A stretch of 64,000 bases of DNA, from contig JBAIAC010000059.1 in assembly GCA_037349315.1 (NCBI GenBank), positions 10,566,001 to 10,630,000 of the forward strand, in the 5' to 3' direction. The DNA is from Chelydra serpentina (lineage: Eukaryota > Chordata > Testudines > Chelydridae). Of this stretch, positions 61,591-64,000 are shown piece after piece. The translations under genes and the position numbers were made by a program. Under the pieces are notes generated by a model. That model searched no databases. It was not told where the DNA came from and saw only the letters and a program-made list of their open reading frames with translations. Every line of letters begins with the position of its first letter. Position 1 is the stretch's first letter.

Positions 61591-62469
61591 TATTAACTGA
61601 GTCAGAGAAAGAGTGAGAATAACTCCATAATGCACCTTAGTAAGCTAAGCACAAATTGTCAGGGGAAACATATTAGTGATAATACAGACGTATGGAAACT
61701 TTAACTTACATTCTTCCAACAAAACAGATGGTGGAACGAGCATTGATTATTAGAGGAGGGTGGGAGTCATGATGTTCAGATGCAAATCAAACTTCCCCTA
61801 AGACTGAGGGTGATCAGATCCACTCTCTCTGGATCATTAGAGAAAAAGGCCAAAGCTGTGTCACTGAGCTCTGACTCCAAACTTACCCACAACTGAGGGG
61901 CAGAAGGGTTAGCTCTGAGTTCCGCTTTGAAGATACCTTTATATTTTAGCAAACTCTGTGCACTTAGCAGAAGAAAGATTATTATTACTTTAAGTTGCAG
62001 AAAGTTTAGGTAGACTGTAGGAGAAGCAAAATATTCCTCATTAGCTTGGCGGGGTGTGTGGAGATCTGTAATTAGAGGTGCTCTATTAAGGGCAGCAGGA
62101 GAATGTCCCTAGTGTAGAGGAAACTTGTCCTTCTGAGTTTTAGGTATGCAGATTTCCATTGTTTCATTTTATCTTTTTAAAAGCGGGAATGAGTGTTTTT
62201 GTCGACATGGTTGTATTTACCCTTAATGCACCACATTAAGCATGTGTTCATTACAAAGGAGTCTGCTTTTTTATAAGCATGTATTTCATTAGAGCAGAAC
62301 TATTGATCAGAAGTGTTTCTAAGACACTTAATTTTCATTAGAGGTGGAGTAGACTTGGTGTGGTGTACTGTGGTTTTATTAACAGCATACTAGATGTGCA
62401 TGTGTTTTCTCCAGATGGTATTGCTCACTGTTTGAACTGTAATTGCTTGTCTGGCCTGTACCTGAGACC

Positions 62470-64000
62470 CAAGCAGCCACAAGGGAGGAGGAGTTATTGG
62501 GCCAGAAGCTTGATTGACCTGCTAGGTTAACCAACCCCATTCCCAGAATGCCCCATCCATGGCTGACAGTGTCCAAACAAGCACATTGTTGGGAGGGGAG
62601 TAAAGGAATTGACTCCCAGCAGTAGAAGCAGATGTAGGCATGCAGTCCTTCCGTGGCTCTCTATAGCAAAGGGAAGAGAGCTCCATTTTGCTTTTCAGCA
62701 AGAGAAGCCTGGCCAACTAAAAGCACATAACTGTGCAGAGGGTTCCCCTCTCAGAAGCTGGCTTCACAACAGCAGTGTTGGAGAAGGCATTGTGGGTAAA
62801 AAGGATTCAGCTTCTTACTCTCTCCCCTAGCATCTAGCCAGAGCCAACAGGGAGAGACGACAGGCAGCCTGCCCTGGACTGGACAAAGAGGAGAGGAAAG
62901 AAGGAGCCCTCTGACTCCACTGTCGGACCAGCTGCCATCCTCACCTGTTAGGCCTCCCTTGCCCTGGAAGCCAAGGGAAAGCCAGGGTTTGAGCAACTCA
63001 AGGACTTTCTTCATTCCAAGAGGTGACCTTTCTACCTCGCTGCCCTGAGAGGACAACTCAACAGTGAGTACCGTGTGTGCTACACTTAATAGCTAGGCAT
63101 AGGTGACTCATGTCTCCCCAGAGTGGAGGGAAACAATCAAAAGGGGAGGACATGCCCAGCGACCCCTGACACTGCACCCAGCCCATGGCCGCTGAGCTCT
63201 TTGCCTGAGAGAGAGCCCACCTGGGGAGGCGGCAGCAGGCTGCCCCCTGCCTGGGCCTGGCTGCCGGGGACAGGGGCCAAGCTGGGGGGGCAGGTGCAGT
63301 GGGAGAAGGACAGAGCCCCTCTCCCTCCCTCCTGGCAGGCCAAGCAGCAATCTGGGGGGCACCTGACCCCGCATGCCCGCTCCCACGTCACCTATGTAGC
63401 TAGACAAGGGCTCTGGGCTGAGTAAAGATATGGTCTGTGTGTGCACAGAGGGTGAAGGCTCACAAGGGGCTGCAGGGGTGTGTTGACACCACCATGCTCC
63501 CCGGCAACAGTCAGGCCTGCAACCTTCATTTGAGTACATGTTGCCAGCTTACGTCTTTTCAGTCAGCCCCCTGAGGCTCCTGCACACCCTGACCAGGGGC
63601 AGGCTCTGGGCCGGCACCCCTCTTACTGTTGTAGTGGGGAAGTGTTTATGTTGTTAGAGGTGACAATCTGAGCAAGGGAGTGGTGTTTGTTGTTTGGTTC
63701 TCAAGCTCCCGGATTGATGCATGTACAGTTTGGTGCATGCACTTGAGAAAAGGGTATTTTGGAAAGCTATTGAGTTTGTTTTTAAAAATAGATAATTGTT
63801 GTTACTTGGATCCCTGTTATGGGAACCAATACTTAAGAATATGCATATGGAATATGTGGCATTTAAAAGTATACACGTGAGTTAGGTGGCATATACATAA
63901 ACAAATACACATTAAATACCTGGTACTTAAAGATAGTAAAAATAATTCTTCAATTTTTTTTCCGGGTCACTTCTAGCATTCAAAATTAACACCGTGTAAC
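62470..64000. other. GC-rich terminal stretch, function unknown
   Basis: 62600-63560 is GC-richer than the surrounding sequence, and 63150-63420 especially so (GGGGAGGCGGCAGCAGG, GCTGGGGGGGCAGGTGC). A donor-like ACA|GTGAGT occurs at 63061-63070. No coding frame of known type; the open frames on both strands are compositional. It could be an unrecognised repeat (LTR-like) or an untranslated first exon. After 63700 the sequence returns to AT-rich. Confidence 0.3.

Noticed and set aside
28131..64000. LMO1 coding exons (expected neighbour of STK33 in mammals)
   Set aside because: Looked for the start codon region and the LIM-domain Cys-rich exon and saw neither on either strand; they may lie beyond the window.

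Overview
This is a 64 kb stretch of nuclear DNA from a vertebrate, most likely a turtle. It is intron-rich and AT-leaning, full of old CR1 LINE copies, MIR-like SINE tails, a DIRS-like tyrosine-recombinase element with the inverted-repeat tail common in turtle genomes, and many short palindromic or hAT-type DNA transposons of kinds I associate with Testudines. The turtle call rests on repeat recognition from memory, not on a search.

The only protein-coding gene I can support is the 3' half of STK33 (serine/threonine kinase 33, CAMK group) on the + strand. Seven coding exons lie at 5874-5958, 8984-9059, 13929-14041, 14315-14400, 24220-24465, 25986-26069 and 27293-27460. They have AG/GT junctions and compatible phases, add up to 285 codons plus a TAG stop, and run from the DFG motif (subdomain VII) to the basic C-terminus. 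The N-terminal part (ATP-binding lobe, catalytic HRD loop) must lie upstream of base 1, because the first 5.87 kb shows no exon. A 3' UTR with an AATAAA at 28105-28110 closes the gene.

Region by region: 1-5873 is upstream intron with a hAT-like element (293-854, near-perfect 8-bp target duplication), a CA microsatellite and CR1 pieces. 5874-27460 holds the exons; the 9.8 kb intron 14401-24219 carries a hairpin-rich MITE, an almost 1.9 kb decayed CR1 ORF2 copy, and inside that CR1 a younger repeat fragment with a hammerhead-ribozyme-like core. 28131-64000 looks intergenic. It contains the DIRS-like remnant (about 35080-36356), a 717-bp hAT element with perfect 8-bp duplication (37436-38152), an ERV-type LTR (about 51470-52162), a 1108-bp solo LTR with 5-bp duplication (56728-57835), a nested hAT pair plus C-rich minisatellite (49968-50967) and a hAT element carrying a 40-bp-period GC-rich minisatellite (58314-58677). 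In mammals the gene downstream of STK33 is LMO1; I looked for its LIM-domain coding exons and did not find them.

I see no bacterial-style system, CRISPR array, operon or phage. The most unusual observations are the hammerhead-like fold in the interspersed repeat, the alternating direct/inverted repeat tail of the DIRS remnant, and a shared TGTCTACAC terminal signature in several otherwise unrelated palindromic elements.
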